A stretch of 64,000 bases of DNA, from contig NZ_CP092123.1 in the NCBI RefSeq assembly GCF_022343685.1, positions 1,860,001-1,924,000 of the forward strand, written 5' to 3'. Source of the stretch: Marinobacterium sediminicola. Its GTDB lineage: Bacteria > Pseudomonadota > Gammaproteobacteria > Pseudomonadales > Balneatricaceae. The position numbers and the translations under genes were made by a program. Below are positions 37,448 to 47,069 of the stretch, piece after piece. The notes under the pieces are model-generated. The model was not told the DNA's origin and ran no database searches. It saw only the letters and a program-made list of their open reading frames with translations. How positions within the stretch are numbered: the first letter of the stretch is position 1; every line of letters begins with the position of its first letter.

Positions 37448-38839
37448 CTAAACCCTGACCAAGGGCTCGTTAGCTTCCTTTTCTGCTCGCTCCAACGCTT
37501 TCTTATTTCGTTTGCGCGTGTACATGCGACTGTCCGCAAGGCTGATTACAGCTTCACACTCACTGGAGTCTTCAGGAAAAACCGCATAACCCACACTGGC
37601 CGAAATATTAAGCACCTGCCCATCGATCTCGAAAGGCACTACCATCAGTTCTTCGATCTTGGCGGCCAGCTTGTGTACATCCTCTCGACCCACACCGGGC
37701 TGCAAAAGAATGAACTCGTCTCCCCCATTACGCGCCAGAGTATCGGAGGCACGACAGTTCTCGCGTAGACGTTTAGCTGCCGCGATAAGCAACAAGTCAC
37801 CAATTTGATGGCCAAAGGTGTCATTGACCGACTTGAAGTGATTCAGATCGATAAACAACAATGCAAAGCCGATACCTGTTCTTGGATAAAGTTGAGCCAG
37901 ATGCTCTGTACGATTCATCAAACAGCGGCGATTGGCCTCACCGGTCAATGTGTCGGTCAGTGATTGCCAGTAAGCAAGGCGATACAGACGATAGATAAGA
38001 ATTATCACGCCTGACAGCGCGGCCAGCAGCAACCAGGCAGTGAGCCGCATCCACACGACCGATGCACTGGCACCATTAACAGGCGTCGCAGCTATGACCC
38101 AATTACCACCGGGAAAAACCATATTCATCTTGGCAACTGGATTCACGAAAACAGCCTGGTCGCCAAAAAATACCTCACCAGTTTCACCGGTACCATCACG
38201 ACCTCGAATAGAAATATCAAAACCTGATGTAGATTCAGCAATACCGGCTTTCAGCATCAGTGCGTCATAGTCGATAACGATCGATGCAAGCCCCCAATAA
38301 TGCTTTTCACCATCGCGACGAAAATAGATAGGCTCTCGAGCGATTACCCCAAGACCACCCTGAACAAGTTTCAAAGGACCCGCCATCTTCATCCTGCCAC
38401 TGATGATTGCTTCTTCAACGGCAGGCCACTGATTCTTGTTTTGGCGGTAATCCAGGCCAATTGCAGCCTCATTTCCCTTCAGCGGGTAAACAAAACGCAT
38501 CACATTGTCCGGTGCCAGTCCAATGTTACGTACCAATGGCGCTTCACGAACGATCTCTTTTGATAATTCGTACCAGCGGTCAGATGTGCTTTCCGGGTAC
38601 GCTGATACAAAGCTTAACAATCCACGAGACAGGTAAAGTACGGAATTAACCTCAGTTTCCAACTGGGCTCTCATGCTGGCAAGCAAAGCTGTAGCTTCCA
38701 TACTACGTATCTGGGCAGCCCGCTGTTTGGCCATACCGACGACATATTCCGTCAGAACAACACCAACCACTAACAGCAGCGCAACAATCAGGTATATGCC
38801 TTCAGGCCCAAGACCTGAACGCAAAAATGTGCGCTTCAT
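37448..38839 (-). CDS. Membrane diguanylate cyclase with CHASE-type sensor
   Basis: 463 aa. First membrane helix ~14-34; a large periplasmic domain (~40-265) with CHASE features (LETEVNSVLYLSRGLLSFV; LAPDNVMRFVYPLKGNEAAIG); second helix ~268-290; and a C-terminal GGDEF domain (~300-455) with DTLTGEANRR, IDLNHFKSVNDTFGHQIGD and an intact RNGGDEF active site. It should make c-di-GMP in response to an external signal. No RxxD inhibitory site is visible upstream of the active site. Convergent with the DAHP synthase gene. Together with the EAL-HDOD protein it is the window's c-di-GMP-related equipment. Confidence 0.92.
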   Translation of the reverse strand: MKRTFLRSGLGPEGIYLIVALLLVVGVVLTEYVVGMAKQRAAQIRSMEATALLASMRAQLETEVNSVLYLSRGLLSFVSAYPESTSDRWYELSKEIVREAPLVRNIGLAPDNVMRFVYPLKGNEAAIGLDYRQNKNQWPAVEEAIISGRMKMAGPLKLVQGGLGVIAREPIYFRRDGEKHYWGLASIVIDYDALMLKAGIAESTSGFDISIRGRDGTGETGEVFFGDQAVFVNPVAKMNMVFPGGNWVIAATPVNGASASVVWMRLTAWLLLAALSGVIILIYRLYRLAYWQSLTDTLTGEANRRCLMNRTEHLAQLYPRTGIGFALLFIDLNHFKSVNDTFGHQIGDLLLIAAAKRLRENCRASDTLARNGGDEFILLQPGVGREDVHKLAAKIEELMVVPFEIDGQVLNISASVGYAVFPEDSSECEAVISLADSRMYTRKRNKKALERAEKEANEPLVRV

Positions 38840-38950
38840 ACAGGGATCTACTCTTTTCGGACTATTACGATAAGTTTAAGCAATTTATCGAATGATGTCT
38901 TTTAGATACGGTTAATTTACTGCTTAGATCCACGGGGAATTCGAGAAAAC

Positions 38951-39011
38951 AAAAAAAGCCTGATGAAAACTCATCAGGCTTTTCTCTGGGTGTCGGAATG
39001 TGCTCATTCCG
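38951..39011 (-). terminator. Double-hairpin terminator of the prp operon
   Basis: Reading leftward from prpF: first CGGAATG/CATTCCG (38994-39011), then GCCTGATGA/TCATCAGGC (38958-38979) followed by TTTTTTT. The second is a strong intrinsic terminator. Confidence 0.88.
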
Positions 39012-39025
39012 TCAGACATTGATGG

Positions 39026-40204
39026 TTAGAAGGTATCACCAGGCACGCGAACAAATCCCTCCATCAATACGCGAGCGCTTCGACTCATAACCGCCTTTTT
39101 GGCAGTCCATTCACCGTTTACTTCTTCCGCCGCCGCGCCCACTCGCAGGGTACCGGATGGGTGACCGAAGGTTACCGCTTCACGAGCACCACCCCCTGCG
39201 GCCAGATTCACCAGCGTGCCCGGCACGGCAGCAGCCGTGGCAATGGCGACGGATGCGGTGCCCATCATGGCATGATGCAGCTTGCCCATGGAAAGCGCGC
39301 GCACGCACACATCGATATCGCTGGCACTGATCTGTTTTCCGCTGGACGCTTCATAATCAGTTGCTGGCGCAACAAATGCGATTTTTGGCGTATGCTGACG
39401 GGCTACTGCTTCTTCAATGTCCTGGATCAGGCCCATCTTCACCGCCCCGTAGGCACGCATGGTTTCAAAACGTGCCAGCGCATCAGCATCGCCGTTGATG
39501 TCCTTCTGCAGCTCGGTACCGGTGTAACCGATATCTGCGGCATTAACGAAGATCGTCGGGATACCGGCATTGATCATGGTCGCCTTGAAGGTACCGATGC
39601 CCGGCACTTCCAGATCATCGACCAGATTGCCGGTCGGGAACATGGAACCTTCACCATCGGCCGGGTCCATGAACTCAATGACCACTTCAGCGGCCGGGAA
39701 GGTCACGCCATCCAGCTCGAAATCACCGGTTTCCTGCACCTCACCATTGGTGATTGGGACATGAGCGATGATGGTCTTCTGAATGTTTTTCTGCCAGATG
39801 CGCACGGTGCAGATACCGTTTTCAGGAATGCGCTCGGGATCAACCAGTCCACCACTGATGGCAAACGCACCGACCGCAGCCGTCAGATTGCCGCAGTTAC
39901 CTGACCAGTCAACGAATGCCTTATTGATCGCAACCTGACCGAACAGGTAGTCAACGTCATGATCAGGCTGAGTGCTTTTGTCCAGGATAACGGTCTTGGA
40001 TGTCGATGAAGTCGCGCCACCCATACCATCAATCTGCTGACCGTAGGGATCAGGGCTGCCGATAACACGCATCAGCAACTTGTCGCGAGCCTCTCCGGGT
40101 TCCTGACAGGCTGCAGGCAGGTCCTGACGACGGAAGAAAACACCCTTGCTGGTACCGCCACGGATATAGGTAGCCGGTACTTTAATCTGGGGAACACTGG
40201 ACAT
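39026..40204 (-). CDS. prpF: 2-methylaconitate cis-trans isomerase PrpF
   Basis: 392 aa. Isomerises the product of AcnD so that an aconitase can hydrate it to 2-methylisocitrate. Diagnostic: PATYIRGGTSKGVFF, GSPDPYGQQIDGMGGATSSTSK, DWSGNCGNLTAAVGAFAI and GETGDFELDGVTF-like QETGDFELDGV. The conserved Lys and Cys of the DAP-epimerase-like fold are present. Start ATG at 40204 follows TTTGGAG; the frame open to 40300 is not supported. Last gene of the operon, separated from acnD by 208 bp holding a strong hairpin, so it may be expressed at a lower level. Confidence 0.95.
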   Translation of the reverse strand: MSSVPQIKVPATYIRGGTSKGVFFRRQDLPAACQEPGEARDKLLMRVIGSPDPYGQQIDGMGGATSSTSKTVILDKSTQPDHDVDYLFGQVAINKAFVDWSGNCGNLTAAVGAFAISGGLVDPERIPENGICTVRIWQKNIQKTIIAHVPITNGEVQETGDFELDGVTFPAAEVVIEFMDPADGEGSMFPTGNLVDDLEVPGIGTFKATMINAGIPTIFVNAADIGYTGTELQKDINGDADALARFETMRAYGAVKMGLIQDIEEAVARQHTPKIAFVAPATDYEASSGKQISASDIDVCVRALSMGKLHHAMMGTASVAIATAAAVPGTLVNLAAGGGAREAVTFGHPSGTLRVGAAAEEVNGEWTAKKAVMSRSARVLMEGFVRVPGDTF

Positions 40205-40370
40205 GTAGATGCTCCAAAATAAGTCGGTTGCCGGACGGGCAGAATACTGCAGGAGGGTTAAGGAAATAGCGGGGTGTGGCTGCAGCGGCACCGCTGTCAT
40301 GATGACAGGTTTTCTGCGTGCCTGATGCAGTTACATCCCGGCACGGAACCAGCTCCAGGTCCGGGAAACA

Positions 40371-40395
40371 CCCGAACCGTCAAAGACGGTTCGGG
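40371..40395 (-). promoter_or_regulatory. Strong hairpin between acnD and prpF
   Basis: Perfect 11-bp stem CCCGAACCGTC/GACGGTTCGGG with a 3-nt loop, 17 nt after the acnD stop. On the - strand it is followed by TGTTTCC. May be a partial terminator or an mRNA-stabilising end that sets the acnD:prpF ratio. Confidence 0.7.
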
Positions 40396-40412
40396 ACTCA
40401 GAAGTTCGGAAA

Positions 40413-43028
40413 TCAGGCGGCGCCTTCTGCTTCCAGGAACTCCTTGGCAAAGCGCTGGAGTACACCGCCAGCCTTGTAGGTTTCTACTTCGGCAGCAGTA
40501 TCCAGACGGCAGATTACCGGCACTTCAACACTTTCACCGTTACGACGATTGATCACCAGCGTCAGCTCACAACGCGGGGAAATATCGCCTTTAACGTCAT
40601 AGGTCTCGGTACCGTCAATACCGTAGGTATGACGGGTATCGCCTTCCTTGAACTGCAGGGGCAACACACCCATGCCCACAAGGTTGGTACGATGGATACG
40701 TTCGAAGCCTTCAGCAACGATCGCTTCTACACCGGCAAGACGCACACCCTTGGCTGCCCAGTCACGGGAAGACCCCTGACCGTAGTCGGCACCGGCCACG
40801 ATGATCAGGTTCTGCTTGCGATTCATGTAGGTTTCAATCACTTCCCACATGCGCATCTGCTGACCTTCCGGCTCAAGTCGCGCCAGAGAACCCTGAATGA
40901 TCTCGCCGTTGGCATCACGGCACATCTCGTTCAGCAGCTTCGGGTTAGCGAAAGTTGCGCGCTGAGCGGTCAGGTGGTCACCACGGTGGGTAGCGTAGGA
41001 GTTGAAATCCTCTTCCGGCAGACCCATCTTGGCGAGATACTCACCAGCAGCTGAGCTGGCCAGAATCGCATTCGACGGCGACAGGTGGTCAGTGGTGATG
41101 TTATCACCCAGTACCGCCAACGGACGCATGCCGCTCAGAGTACGCTCACCGGCCAGAGCACCTTCCCAGTATGGCGGACGACGGATGTACGTAGACATCG
41201 GACGCCAGTCGTACAGCGGGCTTTCCGCTTCCTCGACCTGACCCAGGTCGAACATCGGGATGTAGACCTGCTTGAACTGCTCCGGCTTCACGCTTTCCTT
41301 AACGATGGCATCGATCTCTTCATCGGACGGCCACAGATCCTTCAGGGTGACAGGGTTACCGTTCTTGTCGGTACCCAGCACATCCTTTTCGATGTCGAAG
41401 CGAACGGTACCCGCGATAGCGTAGGCAACGACTAGTGGCGGAGACGCCAGGAACGCCTGCTTGGCATACGGGTGGATACGGCCATCGAAGTTACGGTTGC
41501 CAGACAGTACCGCAGTCGCATACAGGTCGCGATCGATGATTTCCTGCTGAATCTGCGGGTCCAGAGCACCTGACATACCGTTACAGGTGGTACAAGCATA
41601 CGCCACGATACCGAAGCCCAGCTTTTCCAGTTCTGGCAACAGACCTGCCTCTTCGAGGTACAGGCGCGCCACTTTGGAACCCGGAGCGAAGGAGGATTTC
41701 ACCCATGGCTTGCGGATCAGACCGAGCTCGTTGGCTTTTTTCGCCAGCAGACCTGCCGCTACCACGTTACGCGGGTTAGAGGTGTTTGTGCAGGACGTGA
41801 TCGCCGCAATGATGACGGCACCGTCCGGCAGCAGACCTTCTTCTTCCTCTTTACGTGCCGCTTCCAGCTTGGCTTCATCGGCAATGCCGCGCTCGTGCAG
41901 AGCACTGGTCGGCAGACGACGGTGCGGGTTGGAGGGACCAGCCATGTTACGTACGACAGTGGAGAGGTCAAATTCCAGTACACGCTCGTATTCGGCGTTT
42001 TCCAAAGCCGTTGCCCAGAGGCCGGTTTCCTTGGCGTACTGTTCAACCAGCGCAACCTGTTCCGGTTCACGGCCGGTCAGTTTCAGGTAATCGATGGTCT
42101 GCTCATCGATGTAGAACATCGCAGCGGTGGCACCGAATTCCGGAGTCATGTTGGAGATGGTGGCACGGTCGCCGATGGACAGTGAATCGGCCCCCTCACC
42201 AAAGAACTCCAGATAGGCGCCCACAACACGCTCCTGGCGCAGGAATTCGGTCAGCGCCAGAACAATATCAGTTGCAGTGATGCCCGGCTGACGCTTGCCA
42301 ACCAGTTTAACGCCGACGATATCCGGCAGACGCATCATGGACGGATGACCCAGCATGACGGTTTCGGCTTCCAGGCCACCGACACCGATGGCGATAACAC
42401 CCAAAGCATCCACGTGCGGGGTGTGAGAGTCGGTACCGACACAGGTGTCCGGGTAAGCGACACCGTCACGCGCCTGGATCACCGGAGACATTTTCTCCAG
42501 GTTGATCTGGTGCATGATGCCGTTACCCGCCGGGATCACATCCACATTCTTGAATGCAGTCTTGGTCCAGTCGATAAAATGGAAGCGGTCTTCGTTACGA
42601 CGGTCTTCAATGGCGCGGTTCTTTTCGAACGCATCCGGATCAAAGCCCGGCGCTTCAACGGCCAGAGAATGGTCAACGATCAACTGAGTCGGTACAACAG
42701 GGTTAACCTTGGAGGGGTCACCGCCCTGCTCGGCGATGGCATCACGCAGCCCCGCCAGGTCAACCAGTGCCGTCTGACCCAGGATATCGTGACAGACCAC
42801 ACGCGCCGGATACCAGGGGAAGTCCAGATCGCGCTTGCGCTCGATCAACTGCTTCAGGGAATCGGTCAGCGCTGCAGGGTCGCAGCGACGTACCAGCTGC
42901 TCAGCCAGTACACGCGAGGTGTAGGGCAGCTTGGCATAGGCACCGGGTTCAATGGCTTCGACTGCCGCGCGGGTGTCAAAGTAATCCAGGCCGGTACCGT
43001 TAAGAGATTTGCGAAATTCTGTATTCAT
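40413..43028 (-). CDS. acnD: 2-methylcitrate dehydratase, Fe-S dependent (AcnD)
   Basis: About 871 aa aconitase-family enzyme that dehydrates 2-methylcitrate to 2-methylaconitate. The N-terminus with LDYFDTRAAVEAIEPGAY and VNPVVPTQLIVDHSLAVE separates AcnD from housekeeping AcnA. 4Fe-4S ligands lie in ITSCTNTSNPRN and ACTTCNGMSG; swivel domain near GADYGQGSSRDWAAKG. Works with PrpF in place of the iron-free PrpD. Start M at 43028 gives the family N-terminus; an in-frame ATG 30 nt upstream (43058) has a slightly better ribosome box and is possible. Confidence 0.95.
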   Translation of the reverse strand: MNTEFRKSLNGTGLDYFDTRAAVEAIEPGAYAKLPYTSRVLAEQLVRRCDPAALTDSLKQLIERKRDLDFPWYPARVVCHDILGQTALVDLAGLRDAIAEQGGDPSKVNPVVPTQLIVDHSLAVEAPGFDPDAFEKNRAIEDRRNEDRFHFIDWTKTAFKNVDVIPAGNGIMHQINLEKMSPVIQARDGVAYPDTCVGTDSHTPHVDALGVIAIGVGGLEAETVMLGHPSMMRLPDIVGVKLVGKRQPGITATDIVLALTEFLRQERVVGAYLEFFGEGADSLSIGDRATISNMTPEFGATAAMFYIDEQTIDYLKLTGREPEQVALVEQYAKETGLWATALENAEYERVLEFDLSTVVRNMAGPSNPHRRLPTSALHERGIADEAKLEAARKEEEEGLLPDGAVIIAAITSCTNTSNPRNVVAAGLLAKKANELGLIRKPWVKSSFAPGSKVARLYLEEAGLLPELEKLGFGIVAYACTTCNGMSGALDPQIQQEIIDRDLYATAVLSGNRNFDGRIHPYAKQAFLASPPLVVAYAIAGTVRFDIEKDVLGTDKNGNPVTLKDLWPSDEEIDAIVKESVKPEQFKQVYIPMFDLGQVEEAESPLYDWRPMSTYIRRPPYWEGALAGERTLSGMRPLAVLGDNITTDHLSPSNAILASSAAGEYLAKMGLPEEDFNSYATHRGDHLTAQRATFANPKLLNEMCRDANGEIIQGSLARLEPEGQQMRMWEVIETYMNRKQNLIIVAGADYGQGSSRDWAAKGVRLAGVEAIVAEGFERIHRTNLVGMGVLPLQFKEGDTRHTYGIDGTETYDVKGDISPRCELTLVINRRNGESVEVPVICRLDTAAEVETYKAGGVLQRFAKEFLEAEGAA

Positions 43029-43142
43029 GGCGTCGGGAGTCCATCGAGTAGTATTCATTGACGCTGGCCTTGAGGATGCGAATGCATCCGGCCATATACC
43101 GATTGAAGAAGGGGTGCGTCCCTGAGAACACACCCCGACGCA

Positions 43143-44273
43143 TCAGGCGCGCTCTTCGATCGGCACCCACTGGGCCGATTCAGGGCCGGTGTAGTCCGCA
43201 GACGGACGAATGATGCGGTTGTTGGCACGCTGTTCCATGACGTGAGCAGTCCAGCCGGCAACACGCGAACATACAAAGATCGGCGTGAACAGCTCGGTCG
43301 GAATACCCATGAAGTGATAGGCAGATGCATGGAAGAAGTCGGCATTACAGAACAGCTTCTTCTCACGCCACATGACGGCTTCAACACGTTCGGAAACCGG
43401 GTACAGAACAGTGTCACCTACCTGCTCAGCCAGCTTCTTGGACCATTCCTTGATGATGGCGTTACGCGGGTCAGACTCGCGATAGATCGCGTGACCGAAG
43501 CCCATGATCTTGTCCTTCCGCGCCAGCATGCCCATGATCGCTTCTTCTGCTTCATCGGCAGATTTCCAGTTTTCGATCATCGCCATGGCGGCTTCGTTAG
43601 CACCGCCGTGAAGCGGACCACGCAGGGAGCCAATGGCACCGGTCACGCAGCTGTGGATGTCAGACAGTGTCGAAGCACAAACACGTGCAGTAAAGGTAGA
43701 CGCATTGAACTCGTGCTCGGCGTACAGGATCAGGGATGCGTGCATCACCTTGACGTGCAGCGGATCCGGCTTCTTGTCATGCAGGGTCCACAGGAAGTGC
43801 TCACCAATAGAGTCCGCGTCGGTTTCAGTATCGATACGCTTGCCGTTATGAGCAAAGTTGTACCAGTAGTTGATAATCGACGGGAAAACCGCAAGCATGC
43901 GATCAATCTTGTCGTGCTGCTCGCTGAAGTCCTCTTCAGTTTCCAGGTTACCCAGCATTGAACAACCGGTACGCATCACATCCATCGGATGAGCGCTCTT
44001 CGGAATCTGTTCCAATACAACCTTGAGAGCTTCAGGCAGGCCACGCATGCCCTTCAGCTTGGCTTTGTAGGCATCCAGCTCAGCCTGGTTCGGGAGCTTG
44101 CCGTACAGCAGCAGGTAAGCAACTTCTTCAAACTGGGCCTTATCAGCCAGTTCTTTGATATCGTAACCACGATAGGTCAGGCCGGCACCGGTTTTGCCGA
44201 CAGTACACAATGCGGTTTCACCTGCGGACTGACCACGCAGACCGGCACCACCGAGTTTCTTTGCTTCTGCCAT
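43143..44273 (-). CDS. prpC: 2-methylcitrate synthase PrpC
   Basis: 376 aa citrate-synthase-family enzyme joining propionyl-CoA and oxaloacetate. Key segments: AGETALCTVGKTGAGLTYRG, GSLRGPLHGGANEAAM with catalytic His, MGFGHAIYRESDPR with catalytic His, and FHASAYHFMGIPTELFTPIF split around 310-335. Start ATG at 44273 follows AAGGAG; the frame to 44306 is not needed. Second enzyme gene of the operon, with a small GGGAGG/CCTCCC hairpin (44297-44313) between it and prpB. Confidence 0.96.
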   Translation of the reverse strand: MAEAKKLGGAGLRGQSAGETALCTVGKTGAGLTYRGYDIKELADKAQFEEVAYLLLYGKLPNQAELDAYKAKLKGMRGLPEALKVVLEQIPKSAHPMDVMRTGCSMLGNLETEEDFSEQHDKIDRMLAVFPSIINYWYNFAHNGKRIDTETDADSIGEHFLWTLHDKKPDPLHVKVMHASLILYAEHEFNASTFTARVCASTLSDIHSCVTGAIGSLRGPLHGGANEAAMAMIENWKSADEAEEAIMGMLARKDKIMGFGHAIYRESDPRNAIIKEWSKKLAEQVGDTVLYPVSERVEAVMWREKKLFCNADFFHASAYHFMGIPTELFTPIFVCSRVAGWTAHVMEQRANNRIIRPSADYTGPESAQWVPIEERA

Positions 44274-44356
44274 CTGTCTCTCCTTAATCTGTTGTCGGGA
44301 GGTCACGCCTCCCTGTACCAGTTATCTCGATCCGCCAAGCGGATGATGACGTATTG

Positions 44357-45250
44357 TTATTTGTTTTTGCCTTCTTTGAAGAGGGCGTCCAGCTTCTGCT
44401 CGAAGTCGTGATAATTCAGGAAATCATACAGCTCCATGCGGGTCTGCATGGTGTCGACAACTGCCTTCTGGTCACCGTCTTTCAGGAGATGCTCGTATAC
44501 ATTCAAGGCTGCCTTGTTGGCCGCACGGAAAGCGGACAACGGATACAGCACCATGCTCGCACCCGCTTCGGCCAGTTCAGCCTTATTGAACAGCGGAGTA
44601 GCACCAAATTCAGTAATGTTAGCCAGCAGATGTGCACCCTTGATACCGTTCGAGAAGGCACGGTAGTCATCCAGGGTATGCACGGCTTCTGCAAAGATGC
44701 CATCAGCGCCGGCTTCCAGACATGCCTGGGCACGCTCAACGGCGGCATTCAGACCTTCCATCTGGAACGCATCGGTACGCGCCATGATGAAGAAGTTATC
44801 ATCGGTCCTGGCGTCAACCGCAGCCTTGACGCGATCAACCATCTCTTCCAGAGAGACAATTTCCTTGTTCGGGCGATGACCGCAGCGTTTCTGAGCAACC
44901 TGGTCTTCGATGTGAACGGCGGCAGCACCACCTTTTTCCATCTCTTTAATAGTACGTGCAATGTTGAACGCACCACCCCACCCGGTATCGATATCGACCA
45001 TCAGCGGGGTATCAACTGCGCTGGTGATACGGCGCACGTCTTCCAGAACATCATTCATGGACGTCATGCCCAGATCCGGCAGACCGTAAGATGCGTTAGC
45101 AACGCCGCCACCGGACAGGTAGATCGCCTGATGCCCAACACGGGTCGCCATCATCGCGTTGTATGCGTTAACAGTACCCACGATCTGCAGCGGTTTGTTC
45201 TCAGCCAGCGCCTTACGGAAACGCGCACCCGCAGTCAGTTTCTCAGCCAT
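44357..45250 (-). CDS. prpB: 2-methylisocitrate lyase PrpB
   Basis: 297 aa PEP-mutase/isocitrate-lyase-fold enzyme that splits 2-methylisocitrate to pyruvate and succinate. Metal ligands D86 and D88 ([11 protein letters not shown]) and the active-site KRCGH motif with C123 are present; [12 protein letters not shown] is typical. Start ATG at 45250 follows AAGGGG. The start overlaps the stop of the GntR gene by 8 nt, so regulator and enzymes are translationally linked. Confidence 0.96.
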   Translation of the reverse strand: MAEKLTAGARFRKALAENKPLQIVGTVNAYNAMMATRVGHQAIYLSGGGVANASYGLPDLGMTSMNDVLEDVRRITSAVDTPLMVDIDTGWGGAFNIARTIKEMEKGGAAAVHIEDQVAQKRCGHRPNKEIVSLEEMVDRVKAAVDARTDDNFFIMARTDAFQMEGLNAAVERAQACLEAGADGIFAEAVHTLDDYRAFSNGIKGAHLLANITEFGATPLFNKAELAEAGASMVLYPLSAFRAANKAALNVYEHLLKDGDQKAVVDTMQTRMELYDFLNYHDFEQKLDALFKEGKNK

Positions 45251-45965
45251 GTTTATCCCCTTCTGGTTTGGTCTCGGCATCCAGTTTGGCTTCGATATTG
45301 CGACGTGCCGCACTGATATGGCGACGCATCAGCATCTCGGCCAGTTCCTCATCCCTGGACTCGATAGCATCGATGATCTGACGATGCTCCTTGAGTGCCC
45401 GCTTGGGACGTGAACTGGATACGCTGAATTGATAACGGTACATGCGTACCAGGTGGTACAGGTCATCTCCCAGCAGTTCCAATAACTTGGAGTTTTTGCT
45501 GCCCTGTACGATTCGGTAATGAAAGTCCAGATCGCCCTCTTTCTGGAAGTAGGAACGCCCTTCACGCTGATCGACGGACGCTTCATGTTCGTCGAGCAGG
45601 TTTTTAAGGCTTTCGATCTCTTCATCTGTCATATTCTTCGCCGCCAGACGACAGGCCATGCCTTCAAGCGCCTCGCGGACCCGGTAAATCTCGATCAGTT
45701 CACGTGTCGACAGCTGAACCACTCGAGCGCCGACATGAGCCTTACGCTCTACCAACCGCCATCCCTCAAGACGACGAATCGCCTCACGCAAAGGACCACG
45801 ACTGATACCGTAGGTACGCGCCAGCTCCGGCTCACTGATCTTCTGGCCAGGGGGGATTTCACCCTTGACGATGGCCGTCACGATCTGCCGACAGACACGA
45901 TCTGCCAGTGTTCTCGCTTCAGGTTCCAATGGAACCACTTTCAGCTCTCCGTTTTTCTCACTCAC
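45243..45965 (-). CDS. GntR-family (FCD) regulator of the methylcitrate operon
   Basis: About 240 aa: GntR winged helix ([40 protein letters not shown]) and an all-helical FCD effector domain with metal-site histidines ([30 protein letters not shown]). I prefer the GTG at 45965, which gives [17 protein letters not shown], over a TTG at 46016 that would overlap the -10 box of the visible promoter. It is the first gene of the prp operon and overlaps prpB, so it is almost certainly its repressor. The name PrpQ or PrpR has been used for similar regulators. Confidence 0.88.
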   Translation of the reverse strand: MSEKNGELKVVPLEPEARTLADRVCRQIVTAIVKGEIPPGQKISEPELARTYGISRGPLREAIRRLEGWRLVERKAHVGARVVQLSTRELIEIYRVREALEGMACRLAAKNMTDEEIESLKNLLDEHEASVDQREGRSYFQKEGDLDFHYRIVQGSKNSKLLELLGDDLYHLVRMYRYQFSVSSSRPKRALKEHRQIIDAIESRDEELAEMLMRRHISAARRNIEAKLDAETKPEGDKHG

Positions 45966-45987
45966 GTTTTGCACAACCCTGATCAAG

Positions 45988-45999
45988 ATTGTCGACAAT
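45988..45999. promoter_or_regulatory. Operator palindrome ATTGTCGACAAT in the prp leader
   Basis: Perfect 12-bp palindrome 14-25 nt downstream of the -10 box, between promoter and gntR start: a position suited to repression. Identical to the site upstream of ppsR. A partial copy ATTGTCAACATC lies near 46059. Confidence 0.75.
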
Positions 46000-46012
46000 A
46001 TTTTCAGAACCA

Positions 46013-46041
46013 ACAATACCGATGCCTAAACCGGGCGTCAA
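46013..46041 (-). promoter_or_regulatory. Sigma-70 promoter of the gntR-prp operon
   Basis: On the - strand TTGACG (46036-46041), a 17-nt spacer and TATTGT (46013-46018). Good match to consensus; transcription would start near 46006, just before the palindrome. Confidence 0.72.
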
Positions 46042-46094
46042 CTCAAGCAAACAGAAAAATTGTCAACATCAGACAAAAGTCTAGGGGGATTCCC

Positions 46095-46961
46095 TCAGAC
46101 ACTTTCGAGGTAGCGTTCAAGCTCCTCGTTCATGATCCGCGCAATCTGGCGCGGCTTTTGAAACGGCAGCGAATGGTCGGTTCCAGGCACCATGAAGTAG
46201 TGCCAATTTGCCATTCGTTCCGCCAGACTCAAGTGTAGCTGATGCATCAGCTCCACACTTTGACCACCGATAAAACTGCTGACATCGCCCTGGGCAGACA
46301 ACAGCTCTTCGCGATCAATGGTATTTATCGCTGCAGTCACCGCATCCAGCGAATGCGCGAACCCGAGCGGGCGTCGAGCCAGTCTACTGACAGCAACTGA
46401 CTCAGTCTGCGCGGATACCTTACGGTTTGGGGAAATGGTATCCAGAAACTGACGAATACCCTGATCACGATCCTCAGAACGCAGATGAACCGCCGCCTCG
46501 GAATAGCGCCGGCGCAGCTCGACCGTACTGTCCCAATCAGGGCGGTCCAGCACCGCTGACTCCAGCAGATACTGCTTCCCGATTCGATCACGCTGACGCT
46601 GCTTAAGAAGCATACTCACCAACCCGCCGAGAGAGTAACCTCCCAGGTCGAACTGCCACCATCCAAGATGATCAACAAGCGCACTCATATCATTTACCAG
46701 CGCATGCACATCAAAACCATGCTCCTGGCGATCCGGGTAGTGGCTATTGCCGGCACCTCGCAAATCCGGGACCAGCACTTCACTCCATTGTGTCAGGAAT
46801 GCGATCAACATGTGCCAGGTATCTTCGCCGGCAACCCCTGCTCCGTGTATCAATAGCAATCGACGCGAGCTGGATACCTGACGATTTCGATACAAGCGAT
46901 AATGCAACTGCTGATCAGGCAGCAATAACGTGGATTCCTCGATATCAAATGGGTGCTTCAT
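46095..46961 (-). CDS. Alpha/beta hydrolase
   Basis: 288 aa. Oxyanion-hole segment LLLIHGAGVAGEDTW, nucleophile elbow GGYSLGGLVS (Ser), and the catalytic His in VPGTDHSLPFQ give a complete alpha/beta-hydrolase plan; the acid is probably in the loop SSFIGGQSVE-MHQ region. Substrate unknown. No signal peptide. Start ATG 46961 chosen; a TTG 24 nt upstream is an alternative. It is divergent from pabB and lies just beyond the prp promoter in the same direction as the prp operon, but is a separate unit. Confidence 0.85.
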   Translation of the reverse strand: MKHPFDIEESTLLLPDQQLHYRLYRNRQVSSSRRLLLIHGAGVAGEDTWHMLIAFLTQWSEVLVPDLRGAGNSHYPDRQEHGFDVHALVNDMSALVDHLGWWQFDLGGYSLGGLVSMLLKQRQRDRIGKQYLLESAVLDRPDWDSTVELRRRYSEAAVHLRSEDRDQGIRQFLDTISPNRKVSAQTESVAVSRLARRPLGFAHSLDAVTAAINTIDREELLSAQGDVSSFIGGQSVELMHQLHLSLAERMANWHYFMVPGTDHSLPFQKPRQIARIMNEELERYLESV

Positions 46962-46971
46962 GTTCCATATC

Positions 46972-46987
46972 CATTGTGTAGACAATG
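46972..46987. promoter_or_regulatory. Inverted repeat between hydrolase and pabB
   Basis: CATTGT-GTAG-ACAATG, perfect 6-bp arms with a 4-nt spacer, just upstream of the hydrolase start. Similar half-sites to the GntR operator but with different spacing, so a different or weaker site. Function unproven. Confidence 0.35.
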
Positions 46988-47069
46988 CATATTATAAGGT
47001 GCTGTATGCAATGGGCGTAGCCAACACTTACAGGAATGCTAGAATAGCGGCTTTTATAGAGGTTACGGG

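Noticed and set aside
42345-43061. 238-codon frame antisense to acnD, and 43242-43961 antisense to prpC
   Set aside because: Shadows of strongly conserved enzyme genes caused by codon bias.
44354-45316. 320-codon frame on the plus strand across prpB
   Set aside because: Fully antisense to a confidently identified enzyme gene; no domain and no ribosome binding site.
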